A stretch of 64,000 bases of DNA from Kumtagia ephedrae (GCF_003012745.1 NZ_PXYK01000018.1:62001-126000), one strand, 5' to 3'; shown: positions 17,601-27,201, counted from the first letter of the stretch. Program-made: numbers and translations. The notes: generated by a model from the letters alone, not told the origin.

Positions 17601-18944
17601 TCAGTTGCTCGCGTCGACGCGGGGCGTGATGCCCTTCTCGGCCGCGTAGGCGGCCGCCTTGGCCTTGATCGCGTCCGCGAACAGGGTCGGATCGGCCTTC
17701 AGCCAGTCGGTCAGCGTGTTCCAGGACTCGCCGTTCCACTGGATGATCTTGGCTGCGACCTGCTCGCCCTTATGGTTGTCGATCGAGGTCTTGAGCGGGC
17801 TGATCAGGCCTTCCGCGCCGAGCTCGGCGATGCGCTTGTCGTCGATGTTCAGGTTCTCGAGCGCCCACTGGCCTTCCTCGGCGGTGAGCGGGCGGTTGCC
17901 GAACCTGGCCTGGCCGGTGCGCAGCGCCTCGACGAAGGTGATCGCTTCGATGACGCCGTAATTGTAGTAGACGGTGCCGAACTTGCTGTTGTCCTTGAGG
18001 TCGGACTTGCCGGCGTCGACGATGTGCTCCTTCAGCTTCCTGATGATGCCGTAGTCGGTGCCGGGCGGGAAGACCGACACCGCGAGGTAGCCGTTGGCCG
18101 CCGCGCCCGCCGGGCGGGCATCGTCTTCCGAGCCGCTCCAGATGTCGCCGATGATGCGGTCGACCGGAAAGCCGACGCGCGCCGCCGTTTTGATCGCGAC
18201 CGGCGTCATCACGCCCCAGCCGCGCAGGAACACCCAGTCGGCGCCGGCGCGGCGGATCTGCTGCCACTGCGCCTGCTGCTGCTCGCCCGGATGCGGCACC
18301 GGGATCTGGATGTCCTCGAAGCCGTACTTTTTCGACAGGATCGCCAGCGGCTCGATCGTGTCGCGGCCGTAGCCGGAGTCGTGGTAGAGCGTGGCGATCT
18401 TCACGCCCTTCAGCTTGTCATGGCCGCCGACTTGCCCGGCGATGTAGTCGACGATGATCTCGGCCTCGCTCCAGTAGTCGAAGATCAGCGGGAACTGGTA
18501 TGGGAAGACGCGACCGTCGGTGGCGATGTTCTGGCCGCCGCCGGGGCTGACGATCGGCACCTTGTCGAGGCGCGCCTTGTCGGTGAGCGCGACGTCCAGG
18601 CCGCTCGAATGCGGGTAGATCGCGGCGGTCAGCGCACCGTTGAAGCCGTTCTTGTAGCGCTCGTAGCACTCGATGCCGCGCTCGATCGTATAGGCGGTCT
18701 CGCACTCCTGGATCAGGATCTTGACGCCGTTGACGCCGCCCTCGACCTCGTTGACGTAGCGCAGATAGTCGATGTTGCCGGCGCCGAACGGGATGAAGGA
18801 CGGGGCATAGGGGCCGGTGCGGTAGGTGAACAGCGGATAGAGCTGCTGGCCGGCGCCGTCCTGCGCCATCGCCGGCCCGGAGAAGACGGCGGCCGACAAT
18901 ACGGCCCCCGCCGCCAGGGCGATCGTTCTCGAGAGTAGGGACAT
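17601..18944 (-). CDS. HAAT ABC transporter periplasmic substrate-binding protein
   Basis: 447 residues with a signal peptide (hydrophobic residues 5-22, cleavage likely after AMA near 27). It is a type I periplasmic binding protein of the amino acid/amide/urea (Peripla_BP_6) kind, with lobes around YPLFTYRTGPYAPSF and DWVFLRGWGVMTPVAIKTA, and is longer than most LivJ/K proteins (about 370-400). A YDSGYGRD-like hinge region (TLYHDSGYGRDT) is visible. It sits between livM and livF in the organosulfur cluster; the ligand cannot be read from the sequence. Confidence 0.88.
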   Translation of the reverse strand: MSLLSRTIALAAGAVLSAAVFSGPAMAQDGAGQQLYPLFTYRTGPYAPSFIPFGAGNIDYLRYVNEVEGGVNGVKILIQECETAYTIERGIECYERYKNGFNGALTAAIYPHSSGLDVALTDKARLDKVPIVSPGGGQNIATDGRVFPYQFPLIFDYWSEAEIIVDYIAGQVGGHDKLKGVKIATLYHDSGYGRDTIEPLAILSKKYGFEDIQIPVPHPGEQQQAQWQQIRRAGADWVFLRGWGVMTPVAIKTAARVGFPVDRIIGDIWSGSEDDARPAGAAANGYLAVSVFPPGTDYGIIRKLKEHIVDAGKSDLKDNSKFGTVYYNYGVIEAITFVEALRTGQARFGNRPLTAEEGQWALENLNIDDKRIAELGAEGLISPLKTSIDNHKGEQVAAKIIQWNGESWNTLTDWLKADPTLFADAIKAKAAAYAAEKGITPRVDASN

Positions 18945-19047
18945 TTAGCGGTTCCTTGATTGGTCGCTGGGGTGATCGGTGCCGGGTCTGTGGGCCTGCG
19001 CGCGAACGGGCCCGGCGCCCCGCCCGGTCCGCGCGGGAGCGCGGAGC

Positions 19048-20115
19048 CTAGCTTGCCAGCCGCCCCCGGATGGCTTCCACGCCCCGCCGTATCCAGGCTG
19101 AGAGCCCGTCGGGTTCCTTGATCAGGATGAAGATGATGATCGCGCCGAAGATGACGCGCTGCAGGTTGGTGATGGCGCCCTGGTCGCTGAGGTAGGCGAC
19201 GTTGGACGCCAGCACGAGATGGTCGAGCACGATCGGCGTCAGCACGATGAAGGCCGCGCCGAGGAAGTTGCCGAAGATCGTCGCCGTGCCGCCGATCAGC
19301 ACGATGAAGAGGATCTGGAACGACTTGTCGAGATTGTAGGTGTGCGCGTCGGCGGTACCGAGATAGGCGAAGCCCCACAGCACGCCTGTTATGCCGAGGA
19401 AGAAGGAGGAGACGGCGTAGGCCTCCAGCTTGCGGCGCGCGACGCGGATGCCGAGAACCGACGCGGCGGTCTCCATGTCGCGGATCGCCATCCATTCTCG
19501 GCCGAGGCGGCTGCGCACGACGAGGAAGGCGAGCCCGATCAGCAATGCGGTCACGCTCACGACGAGCAGGTAGCGGCCGTGCGGGGACTGGAGGTCGTAG
19601 CCGAGGAATTCGAGCCGGGGCGCCGAGATCGTCAGGGATTGGCTGTTGTTGGAGAACCAGGGATAGTTGGTGAACAGCCACTGGAAGAAGAACTGCGCGC
19701 CGAGGGTCGAGGCGGCGAGATAGAAGCCCTTGATCCTGAGCGCGGGCAAGCCGAACACGACGCCAACGGCAGCCGCGATGAGGCCGGCAAGCACGAACAC
19801 CCCCGGCAGCGGCAGGTCCGGCGCGCGTAGGATCAGATTGTAGGCCGAGAACACGCCGACCGACATGAAGGCGGCCGAGCCGAGCGAAACCAGCCCCGCA
19901 TAGCCCTGGAGCAGGTTGAGCGAGATGCCAGCCAGCCCCATGACGATGGTGGGGATGATGATCGAGCTCAGCCAGTAGTCGGTGGCATAGGCGGGGACGA
20001 CGCCGAAGGCGACCACGAGACCGGTCGCGACGAGCGCCAGGCGCATGAGCGCCGGGGTGGAGACGGCCGGCGCAACGTGCGCGGCGTCCGGTGCGCTGTC
20101 CTGTATCGAGGCCAT
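19048..20115 (-). CDS. HAAT ABC transporter permease (LivM type)
   Basis: 355 residues with eight to ten membrane helices and the LivM pattern: YWLSSIIIPTIVMGLAGISLNLL near 50-72 (core GLAGISLNLL), GYAGLVSLGSAAFMSVG, the EAA-like GREWMAIRDMETAASVLGI loop near 230 that contacts the ATPases, and a C-terminal IFGNFLGAAFIV. The start is three bases after the livH stop. It would form the heterodimeric channel with LivH in the inner membrane. Confidence 0.9.
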   Translation of the reverse strand: MASIQDSAPDAAHVAPAVSTPALMRLALVATGLVVAFGVVPAYATDYWLSSIIIPTIVMGLAGISLNLLQGYAGLVSLGSAAFMSVGVFSAYNLILRAPDLPLPGVFVLAGLIAAAVGVVFGLPALRIKGFYLAASTLGAQFFFQWLFTNYPWFSNNSQSLTISAPRLEFLGYDLQSPHGRYLLVVSVTALLIGLAFLVVRSRLGREWMAIRDMETAASVLGIRVARRKLEAYAVSSFFLGITGVLWGFAYLGTADAHTYNLDKSFQILFIVLIGGTATIFGNFLGAAFIVLTPIVLDHLVLASNVAYLSDQGAITNLQRVIFGAIIIFILIKEPDGLSAWIRRGVEAIRGRLAS

Positions 20116-20118
20116 GGA

Positions 20119-21000
20119 TCAGACCCTTTCGATTTCGCGGTCGCCGAACAGGCCGGCCGGACGGATGAGGAGGAAGGCGACGGCGAGGATGTAGGCGAAC
20201 CAGGTCGACACGCTGCCGTTGACGATCGGACCGAGATAGATGTCGGCCAGCGCCTCGCTGGCGCCGACGATCAGGCCGCCGACGATCGCGCCGGGGATGG
20301 AGGAAAAACCGCCGATGATCAGCACCGGCAGGGCCTTGAGCGTCACCAGCGACAGCGAGAACTGCACGCCCTGGCGCGCGCCCCACAGCAGGCCGGCCAC
20401 CAGCGCCACGAAACCGGCGACGCTCCAGACGATGCGCCAGATCACCGGCAGGCGGATGCCGATCGACTGCGCGGCGAGCGTGTCGTCGGCGACCGCGCGC
20501 AGCGAGATGCCCATGCGCGTCTTGCTGAAGACGGCGGCCAGCACCGCGACCAGGGCGATGACGATCAGCGAGGCGACGATGTCGAAGCGGCTGACGAGGA
20601 TGCCGCCATAGTCCTGGGCGATGTCGTCGATGCCGAGGTCGAGCATGTGCACGTCGGTGCCGAGGAAGAACTGCGCGGTCCCGTCGATGACGAAGGACAG
20701 GCCGAGGGTTGCCATGAACAGCGTCAGCGGATCGCGGTTGCGCAGCGGCCTCAGCACCAGCGCCTCGACGGCGACCGCGACGATCGCCATCAGCAGCGCG
20801 GTCAGGGCGAAGGCGCCCCAGAACGGGATGCCACGCTCGACCAGCGAGACGAAGACGAGCGCCGCCAGGAAGACCATCGCGCCCTGCGCGAAGTTGAATA
20901 CCCCCGACGCCTTGTAGATCAGCACGAAGCCGATCGCGACGAGCCCGTACATCAGGCCGGCGAACAGGCCGGCGATCAGCGTTTCGAGAAAGAAGGCCAT
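20119..21000 (-). CDS. HAAT ABC transporter permease (LivH type)
   Basis: 293 residues, about eight membrane helices. Typical LivH segments are GLMYGLVAIGFVLIYKASGVFNFAQG (core VLIYKASGVFNFAQG), TRMGISLRAVADDTLAAQSIGI as coupling loop, and GGFSSIPGAIVGGLIVG near the end. It begins 12 bases after livG and is followed directly by livM. Part of the importer in the organosulfur cluster. Confidence 0.9.
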   Translation of the reverse strand: MAFFLETLIAGLFAGLMYGLVAIGFVLIYKASGVFNFAQGAMVFLAALVFVSLVERGIPFWGAFALTALLMAIVAVAVEALVLRPLRNRDPLTLFMATLGLSFVIDGTAQFFLGTDVHMLDLGIDDIAQDYGGILVSRFDIVASLIVIALVAVLAAVFSKTRMGISLRAVADDTLAAQSIGIRLPVIWRIVWSVAGFVALVAGLLWGARQGVQFSLSLVTLKALPVLIIGGFSSIPGAIVGGLIVGASEALADIYLGPIVNGSVSTWFAYILAVAFLLIRPAGLFGDREIERV

Positions 21001-21012
21001 GGCCGCTTGTCC

Positions 21013-21780
21013 TCAGTGAACCGTGCCGAGATAGGCGGCGATGACCTCGGGATCGTCGCGCACCTGGTCGGGCGCGCCGTCGGCGACCTTGCGGCCGTAG
21101 TCGAGCACGACGATGTGCCGGGCGAGGCCCAGCACGATGCCGACGTCGTGCTCGATCAGCACGATCGTCGTGCCGAATGTCCGGTTGACCTCGGAGATGA
21201 TGCGGCTCATCTCCGCCTTTTCGTCCTGGTTCATGCCGGCCATCGGCTCGTCGAGCAGCAGCAGCTTCGGCTCCGAGACGAGCGCGCGGGCGAGGTCGAC
21301 GCGCTTCTGCACGCCGTAGGGCAAGGTGGAGACGATGCGGTCGCGGTGCGCCTCCAGCCCGAGGAAAGCGATCACGCGGTCGGCCCTGGCGGCGAAGGTG
21401 CGCCGCTCCGCTGCGTCGCGTCCGACGCGGAATATGGTCTCGATGAAGGAGGCCTGGCCAAGCCTGGACAGGCCGGCGAGCACGTTTTCCCGCACGGAGA
21501 GGCGCCGGAACAGGGCGTTGTGCTGGAAGGTGCGGCCGATGCCGAGGCGCGCGGCCTTGCCGGGCCTGATGGCCTCGAAGCGCACTCCGTCGAAGACGAT
21601 GTCACCTGAGTCCGCCCGGTAGACGCCGTTGATGACGTTGAGCAGCGAGCTTTTTCCCGCGCCGTTCGGACCGATCAGCGCACAGATGGAGCCTTGTTCA
21701 ACCGAGAAGCTGAGCGCGTCGATGGCGGTCACGCCGCGGAAGGAGAGCGAGACATCGTGGAGTTCGAGCAGCGCGGCCAT
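21013..21780 (-). CDS. HAAT ABC transporter ATP-binding protein (LivG type)
   Basis: 255 residues. Walker A GPNGAGKS at 37-44, the LivG-specific GRTFQH segment, a LPYGVQKR variant of the signature motif, Walker B LLLLDEPMAGMN and a VLIEHDVGIVLGL switch region. The start codon at 21780 overlaps the stop of the upstream DszA-like gene (TGATG), so oxygenase and transporter synthesis are coupled, which is the strongest evidence that they work on the same compound. Confidence 0.92.
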   Translation of the reverse strand: MAALLELHDVSLSFRGVTAIDALSFSVEQGSICALIGPNGAGKSSLLNVINGVYRADSGDIVFDGVRFEAIRPGKAARLGIGRTFQHNALFRRLSVRENVLAGLSRLGQASFIETIFRVGRDAAERRTFAARADRVIAFLGLEAHRDRIVSTLPYGVQKRVDLARALVSEPKLLLLDEPMAGMNQDEKAEMSRIISEVNRTFGTTIVLIEHDVGIVLGLARHIVVLDYGRKVADGAPDQVRDDPEVIAAYLGTVH

Positions 21781-23204
21781 CAGCCGATGACCGACTTGAG
21801 CACCTGCAGCGGCGCGGTGCGCTCGGCATCGCGCTGCTTCACAGCCTCGATGTCGCGGTAACCGGCCGCCGGATGCGTGGCGGGCAGGTAGGGTCCGTCG
21901 CCGAACAGTTTTTCGCGCAAAGTGCCCGGCTTGTAGGCAGTGGGGTATGCGCCGCGCCGCTGCAGCTCCGGCACGATGTAGCCGACGACGTCCTCGAAGC
22001 TGTCGGGAGTGACCGCGTAGGCGAGGTTGAAGCCGTCGACATCGGTCTCGTCGACCCATTCCTGCAGGATGTCGGCGATGCGCTGCGGCGAGCCGACGAC
22101 GACCGGGCCGAGGCCGCCGATGCCGCCGAACTGGGAAAGCTCGTCGATGGTCCAGGACTTGTCGCCGCCGGCGAGGTTTTCGACCACGGAATGGATGGCG
22201 TTGGTCTCGACCTTCCTGACAAGGTCGGTCGGCGCATACTGGCCGAAGTCGATGCCGCTCCAGCCAGACATGAACACCAGCGACCCGTCATAGGAGACGT
22301 AGCTCCGGTAATCCTGGAACTTCTTCTGCGCCTTCTCCTCGGTCTCGTCGGTGATGATGGTCAGCAGCGTGTAGATGTATAGCTTCTTCGGGTCGCGGCC
22401 GGCGGCGGCGGCGCGCTGGCGGATCTCGGCGACATAGTTCTTCAGCACCGCCTTGGTCGGGGCGGCGACGAAGATGCACTCCGCGTGCTGCGCGGCAAAA
22501 GCCTTGCCCGGACCGGAGGCGCCCGCCTGATAGAGCACCGGCGTGCGCTGCGGCGAGGGCTCGGTCAGGCCGTAGCCGGGGACCGTAAAATACTTGCCCT
22601 GATGGCCGATCTCGTGGACCTTTTCAGGGTTCGTGAAGATGCGGTTGCCGCGGTCGCGCACCACCGCTCCTTCCTCCCACGATCCCTCGAGCAGCTTGTA
22701 GAGCACCTCGACGTACTCTTCGGCCACCTCGTAGCGGTTGTCGTGCCGGCGCAGGCCGCCCTGGCTGATGTTCTTGGCGCCGCTCTCCAGATAGGAGGTG
22801 ACGATGTTCCAGCCGACGCGGCCCTTGCTGTGATGGTCGGCGGTCGCAATGCGTCGGGCGAAGGTGTAGGGGTGCTCGAACGAGGTCGATGCAGTGATGC
22901 CGATGCCCAGATGCTCGGTCGCGAGCGCGATCGGCGCGGCAAGCTGCAGCGGGTCGTTGACCGGGATCTGCGCGGCCTGGTGCAGCGCGTGGTGGTTGGA
23001 GCCCTTGTAGACGTCGTAATAGCCGATGACGTCGGCGATGAAGATGCCGTCGAAGACGCCGCGTTCGAGCGTGCGCGCCAGGTCCTGCCAGTAGTCGAGG
23101 TCCTTGTACTTCCACGACCTGTCGCGAGGGTGCGCCCACAGCCCGGGGGACTGATGACCGACGCAGTTCATGTCGAAGGCGTTGAAGCGGATCGCTCTCG
23201 TCAT
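21780..23204 (-). CDS. DszA/NtaA/DmoA-family FMNH2-dependent monooxygenase
   Basis: 474-residue LLM-class flavin monooxygenase of the NtaA/SnaA/DszA/SoxA branch, whose members cleave C-S or C-N bonds (dibenzothiophene sulfone, dimethyl sulfide, nitrilotriacetate). Segments seen: FNCVGH-like start (FNAFDMNCVGHQSPGLW), FDGIFIADVIGYYDVY, SFEHPYTFARRIATADHHSKGR (core EHPYTFARR), GWNIVTSYLESGAKN, and YEVAEEYVEVLYKLLEGSWE. The ATG at 23204 follows CAGGAG; the upstream Met at 23222 overlaps that site. First gene of the liv-type operon. It needs a separate flavin reductase, not seen nearby. Confidence 0.9.
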   Translation of the reverse strand: MTRAIRFNAFDMNCVGHQSPGLWAHPRDRSWKYKDLDYWQDLARTLERGVFDGIFIADVIGYYDVYKGSNHHALHQAAQIPVNDPLQLAAPIALATEHLGIGITASTSFEHPYTFARRIATADHHSKGRVGWNIVTSYLESGAKNISQGGLRRHDNRYEVAEEYVEVLYKLLEGSWEEGAVVRDRGNRIFTNPEKVHEIGHQGKYFTVPGYGLTEPSPQRTPVLYQAGASGPGKAFAAQHAECIFVAAPTKAVLKNYVAEIRQRAAAAGRDPKKLYIYTLLTIITDETEEKAQKKFQDYRSYVSYDGSLVFMSGWSGIDFGQYAPTDLVRKVETNAIHSVVENLAGGDKSWTIDELSQFGGIGGLGPVVVGSPQRIADILQEWVDETDVDGFNLAYAVTPDSFEDVVGYIVPELQRRGAYPTAYKPGTLREKLFGDGPYLPATHPAAGYRDIEAVKQRDAERTAPLQVLKSVIG

Positions 23205-23258
23205 CGGGGGCTCCTGAGGCAAAGGAGCCGAACCCTACTCTGCACGAAGGCTCACAGG

Positions 23259-23302
23259 TTAGTTATTCTATAATCTTTGTAGACATTTTAGAGGAAAATT
23301 CC
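23259..23302 (-). promoter_or_regulatory. AT-rich putative promoter of the organosulfur operon
   Basis: About 55-100 bases before the DszA-like start there is an AT-rich patch whose minus strand includes GGAATTTTCC and GATTATAGAATAAC, the latter close to a -10 element. No sigma-54 -24/-12 pair was found here. The remaining DNA up to 23484 shows no gene. Confidence 0.35.
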
Positions 23303-23484
23303 TGCGGCCAAACGCGTCTCCTCCAGCGGACCCAGTTCGCGTTGCGGAATATTGCCTTGCATGCCGCCGTTGGGACTCTGTCGGCAGTCGTCATCTGACG
23401 TCGCTTTCCCTCAGCGCTGCCGGCGGCGTCTGTCGAGCGGCCGCATCGGCTGCGCGAGAAGGTGCGGCGCGCCCCGGGGCCGCG

Positions 23485-24168
23485 CTACACCCGGTCGATG
23501 ACCAGGCAGTCCAGCATGGCGGCGAGATGCAAGCCGGCGCCGATCACCACGAAGGCGTGCCAGGCGGCGGACTGGAAGCGCAGGCGCTGCCAGACGAAGA
23601 AGACGACGCCGAAGGAATAGGCGATGCCGCCCGCGACGATCAGCCAGAGGGTCGTCTCGGGCAGCGTGGCGACCAGCGTGCGCGCCACCACCGCGCCGCT
23701 CCAGCCGATGGCGAGATAGAAGACCACCGCCAGCCGGTCGAAGCGGCCGGGCAGGCATATCTTGATCGCCATGCCAAGCGCGGCCGCGCCCCAGACAACC
23801 GCGATCATGGTGGCGGCGAGCCACGGGTCGTCGAGCTGGGCGAGGAAGGGCGTGTAGGTGCCGGCGATCAGCAGGTAGATCGCCGCATGGTCGAAGCGGC
23901 GCAGCACCCACTTCACCGGCGAGATCGGCCACAGATTGTAGGCGAAGGAGATGGAGAGCAGCGCCAGCAGCGACACGACGTAGAACAGCGTCGCGACATA
24001 TTCCCAAGGTCCGGTCGAGAAGGCGGCGAAGGCGAGCAGGATCGAGCCGGCCGAGACCGCCAGCACCAGGCCGATGCCATGCACCACGCCGTCGGCGATC
24101 AGTTCCGCCCTGGAGTAGACGTAGCGCCCGCGGAAGGGAATGTCGGAAAGCTCGCTCTGTCGGCTCAT
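23485..24168 (-). CDS. Hemolysin III / TrhA (PAQR) family membrane protein
   Basis: 227 residues with seven membrane helices. Family segments: ELIADGVVHGIGLVLAV near the N-terminus (with the conserved His), FDHAAIYLLIAGTYTPF near 100 and a final AWHAFVVIGAGLHLAAM with two His, matching the conserved metal-ligand pattern of the PAQR fold. Such proteins affect membrane lipid homeostasis; haemolysis is a historical name. ATG at 24168 is chosen because the segment upstream is not conserved in the family; a ribosome site is not obvious. Confidence 0.88.
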   Translation of the reverse strand: MSRQSELSDIPFRGRYVYSRAELIADGVVHGIGLVLAVSAGSILLAFAAFSTGPWEYVATLFYVVSLLALLSISFAYNLWPISPVKWVLRRFDHAAIYLLIAGTYTPFLAQLDDPWLAATMIAVVWGAAALGMAIKICLPGRFDRLAVVFYLAIGWSGAVVARTLVATLPETTLWLIVAGGIAYSFGVVFFVWQRLRFQSAAWHAFVVIGAGLHLAAMLDCLVIDRV

Positions 24169-24315
24169 GTCGCCGTATTCGTTACCGGGACCCCAAGCAG
24201 CGATTTCAACATCGCTGGGCAGCACTGGCAAGCGGCGGATGGTCGCGGCGGGGCGGGCAGGATTTCGCTCGCCAGCCTGTTGCCGCTGCGGGCTGGGTGA
24301 TGAACGGCTCCAACG

Positions 24316-25401
24316 TCAGGTCGAATTCTTGACCGAAACAAGCTGACGAAGTTCCCGAGGGCTGAACCCGGTAGCCTTGCGGAGGGCGCGGGCGAAGTGC
24401 GCCGGTGCCGAATAACCCAACGAGCCGGAGATCTGCGTGACGGACGCATCGGAGTGGCGCAACAGCTCAAGCGCCCTTCGGCTACGCACCAGGTTCGCCA
24501 GCGTCCGGAAATCCGTGCCCTCACGGTTCAACTCGCGCTGAAGGGTGCGGACGCTTGTATCTAGAGATCGCGCCGCGCTTTCGATCGATACCTTACCCGC
24601 AAGCACCTGTGACCAGATCTGCTCGGCGAGAATGTCGCGAAGTCCGCCGAGCTTCCGGCAGTCCACACGCGCCCGCGCCAGATCGTCGACCGTGACGAGG
24701 GCCGCCTCCCCACGCAGTGCGCGGCCGGCATGGAGTCCTGCAGCGTCGAAGCAGATCGTCACGGTCGGCCTGTCGAACAGGACGGGGCAGCCGAATACGT
24801 CTTCGAAGGAGCCGGACCGGCGCGGCTTCGGAAGGTCGAGTTCGACGCATCGCAGAGGCGGACGGGCGGGAAGGAACGACCGGCAGAGGTTCACCACGAC
24901 ACCGGCTGCGCCGCAGGCGACTTGCGCATATCCCTCAAGTCCCTTCGCGGCGCTGGTGTAGCTCAGACGAGCCTGCCCATCGATGACGCTCAGCGACAGG
25001 GAGTCACCCTTGCTGTGAAACCCGATGGTGGCCGTGGCCCGCTGGATCGCGTCGCCCAGCGTGGACGCCCCCAGGACATACTCACCCCAGCAGCCGTAGC
25101 TCGCGACCGTCAAATGGGGCGCCAAGAGAAGCCCGAAATATTCTTCGCCGGTCAGTCTGGCGATGGAGTCGACGAAGGCGCTCATCGTGACGTGCGGGAT
25201 GAAGCAATCCTGATCCTCGATCGCCTCGATGTCGAGCATCGCCGCCCGGTTGGCTTGCCTGAGCAGCTTGTCGCCAAAGGCGCCACGGACGAAGGCGGGG
25301 ACGCCCGCCAAGGCGGTCACCGAAATGACGGGTACCGAATCGAACCTCGAGCTTGCCGGGAGTTTCTGGGCCGATGGCGCAAAATGGTTCGTCAGCAACA
25401 T
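24316..25401 (-). CDS. AraC-family transcriptional regulator (Arabinose_bd type N-terminus)
   Basis: 361 residues. The N-terminal two-thirds looks like the PF12625-type ligand domain of OruR-like regulators (QANRAAMLDIEAIEDQDCFIPH, EEYFGLLLAPHLTVASYG in part); the C-terminal 100 residues carry the double helix-turn-helix: SIESAARSLDTSVRTLQREL, then VTQISGSLGYSAPAHFARAL and FSPRELR. It diverges from the DUF1254 gene over 148 bases, so it probably controls that gene in response to an unknown effector. Confidence 0.88.
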   Translation of the reverse strand: MLLTNHFAPSAQKLPASSRFDSVPVISVTALAGVPAFVRGAFGDKLLRQANRAAMLDIEAIEDQDCFIPHVTMSAFVDSIARLTGEEYFGLLLAPHLTVASYGCWGEYVLGASTLGDAIQRATATIGFHSKGDSLSLSVIDGQARLSYTSAAKGLEGYAQVACGAAGVVVNLCRSFLPARPPLRCVELDLPKPRRSGSFEDVFGCPVLFDRPTVTICFDAAGLHAGRALRGEAALVTVDDLARARVDCRKLGGLRDILAEQIWSQVLAGKVSIESAARSLDTSVRTLQRELNREGTDFRTLANLVRSRRALELLRHSDASVTQISGSLGYSAPAHFARALRKATGFSPRELRQLVSVKNST

Positions 25402-25549
25402 CAGGCATCATGTACAGCTTGACGGAGCAAGGTAGGGCTTCGCTTCGATCTTGCCGGCTTTGTGCCGTTCAGCGAGATTTTCTTGGCGGATCTGGTTCTT
25501 CACAGTGGTTGAACCGTGAGCTGAGCAGGCGGCTTGCAATGAGGGAGAT

Positions 25550-26980
25550 ATGCGCATGAAATCGAAGTATCTGGCAAGATTCATTCTTATGACTGGCCTG
25601 GCGACCGCGGCCAGCTCGGGCAACGCAAACGCGCTGACCGCCGAGGAGGCCAAGTCGATCGCCATGGATGCCTATGTCTACGGATACTCGCTGATCACCA
25701 CCGAGGTGACGCGGGTGCAGATGACCAACGTCGACAAGATCGAGGAACTGCGCGGCCCGATGGGGCAGTTCATCAACGTCAAGCGCTATCCGCCGGGCGA
25801 CTATCGCGGCGTCTCCGCGCCGAACGCAGATACGCTCTACTCTGCGGCGTGGCTCGATCTCGGCGACCAGCCCTGGGTCTTGTCCTATCCGGACATGGGC
25901 AAGCGCTACTTCCTCTTTCCAATGTACAGTCTGTGGATGCCGGTCATCCACTCCGGCGGCAGCCGCACCAGCGGCGAGAAAGCCCACACCTTCCTGCTGT
26001 CCGGTCCCGGCTGGAGCGGCGAGGTTCCCGAAGGGATGACACACGTGGAAGTGCCGACCCGCTACATGCTCATCCTCGGCCGCACCTACGCAGACGGCAC
26101 CGACGCCGACTACGAGGCGGTGAACGCGTTGCAGGCGCAGTACGACATCCGCCCGCTGTCGGCGGTCGGTAAGGCCGACTACGTCTACCAGGCGCCGCCG
26201 GTCGATCCCGAGCCGGGGTTTTCGATGACCGACAAGCCACAGGCGGTGATCCTGGGGTTCGGCACCGAAGGCTATTTCGATCGGATGGCCGATCTCATGT
26301 GCAAGACCGCACCGCCGGCGGCGGAAGACGCGCCGATGCTGGCGCGGATGGCGAAGATCGGCCTCGAGCCGTGCAAGGACTTCGACCTCGCAGCACTCGG
26401 CCCCGAGATCGCGGCGGCACTCGAGACTTTGCCGCAGGACGCGCTCAAGCATATCGGCGACAACCAGCACGTACTCGGTTCCGAGGTGAACGGCTGGACC
26501 ATGACCAAGGGGGTCGGTGCCTATGGGACCGACTATATGAAGCGGGCGGTCGTCGCGGCCTTCGGCTGGCCGGCGAACCTGCAGGAGGATGCGGTTTATC
26601 CCTACACGCTGCGCGACGCCGACGGCCAGCCGCTCTCCGGCGAGCACAAGTACACGCTGACCTTTGCCAAGGGCGAGGAACCGCCGGTCAGCGGCTTCTG
26701 GTCGATCACCATGTATGAGATCGACCAAGGCTGGTGGTTCGTGCCGAACAAGCTGAACAAGTTCACGGTCAGCCCGCGCAACAATCCGGTGCCCAACGAA
26801 GACGGCTCGTTGACGCTTTATTTCCAGAACGAGTCGCCGGGCGCGGGCAAGGAGGCGAACTGGCTCCCTGCGCCGAAGGGCGCATTCCTACCGATGCTCA
26901 GAATGTACTGGCCCAAGGAGACCAGCCCCTCGATCCTCGACGGAAGCTGGATGCCGCCTGTGGTGAAAAGGGTCCAATAG
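25550..26980 (+). CDS. Exported DUF1254/DUF1214 protein
   Basis: 476 residues with a signal peptide (residues 4-29, cleavage after NANA). DUF1254 covers about 40-190 with YVYGYSLITTEVTR and APNADTLYSAAWLDL; DUF1214 covers about 340-460 with AYGTDYMKRAVVAAFGWPAN (core), YTLTFAKGEEPPVSGFWSITMY and the closing NWLPAPKG and LRMYWPKE motifs. Biochemical role unknown; such proteins are periplasmic and common in proteobacteria. An AGGGAG site precedes the ATG at 25550. Divergent from the AraC regulator. Confidence 0.9.
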   Translation: MRMKSKYLARFILMTGLATAASSGNANALTAEEAKSIAMDAYVYGYSLITTEVTRVQMTNVDKIEELRGPMGQFINVKRYPPGDYRGVSAPNADTLYSAAWLDLGDQPWVLSYPDMGKRYFLFPMYSLWMPVIHSGGSRTSGEKAHTFLLSGPGWSGEVPEGMTHVEVPTRYMLILGRTYADGTDADYEAVNALQAQYDIRPLSAVGKADYVYQAPPVDPEPGFSMTDKPQAVILGFGTEGYFDRMADLMCKTAPPAAEDAPMLARMAKIGLEPCKDFDLAALGPEIAAALETLPQDALKHIGDNQHVLGSEVNGWTMTKGVGAYGTDYMKRAVVAAFGWPANLQEDAVYPYTLRDADGQPLSGEHKYTLTFAKGEEPPVSGFWSITMYEIDQGWWFVPNKLNKFTVSPRNNPVPNEDGSLTLYFQNESPGAGKEANWLPAPKGAFLPMLRMYWPKETSPSILDGSWMPPVVKRVQ

Positions 26981-27201
26981 CGCGAGACAGTGTCCAGCTA
27001 AAGCGTGCTTCGTCCCGCCGGTCCGAACACGCGCGGGAGAACCTTGTGCAAGTTTGAGCGAGGTCCGTCAGGCCCGGAGCCGAGACTTGCAAAGTCGGCC
27101 GGCGATCCCGAGAAATGGCGCGCAATCCTGTCATAGACGCGGATTGCGCGCATTTCCGTTTTCCCGATAACCGCAGTCAACCGAGGCCGGCAACTTCGCG
27201 C

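Noticed and set aside
23223-23484. Sigma-54 promoter for the organosulfur operon
   Set aside because: SfnR-type systems use -24/-12 elements, but no TGGCAC-N5-TTGC match is present upstream of the DszA-like gene.
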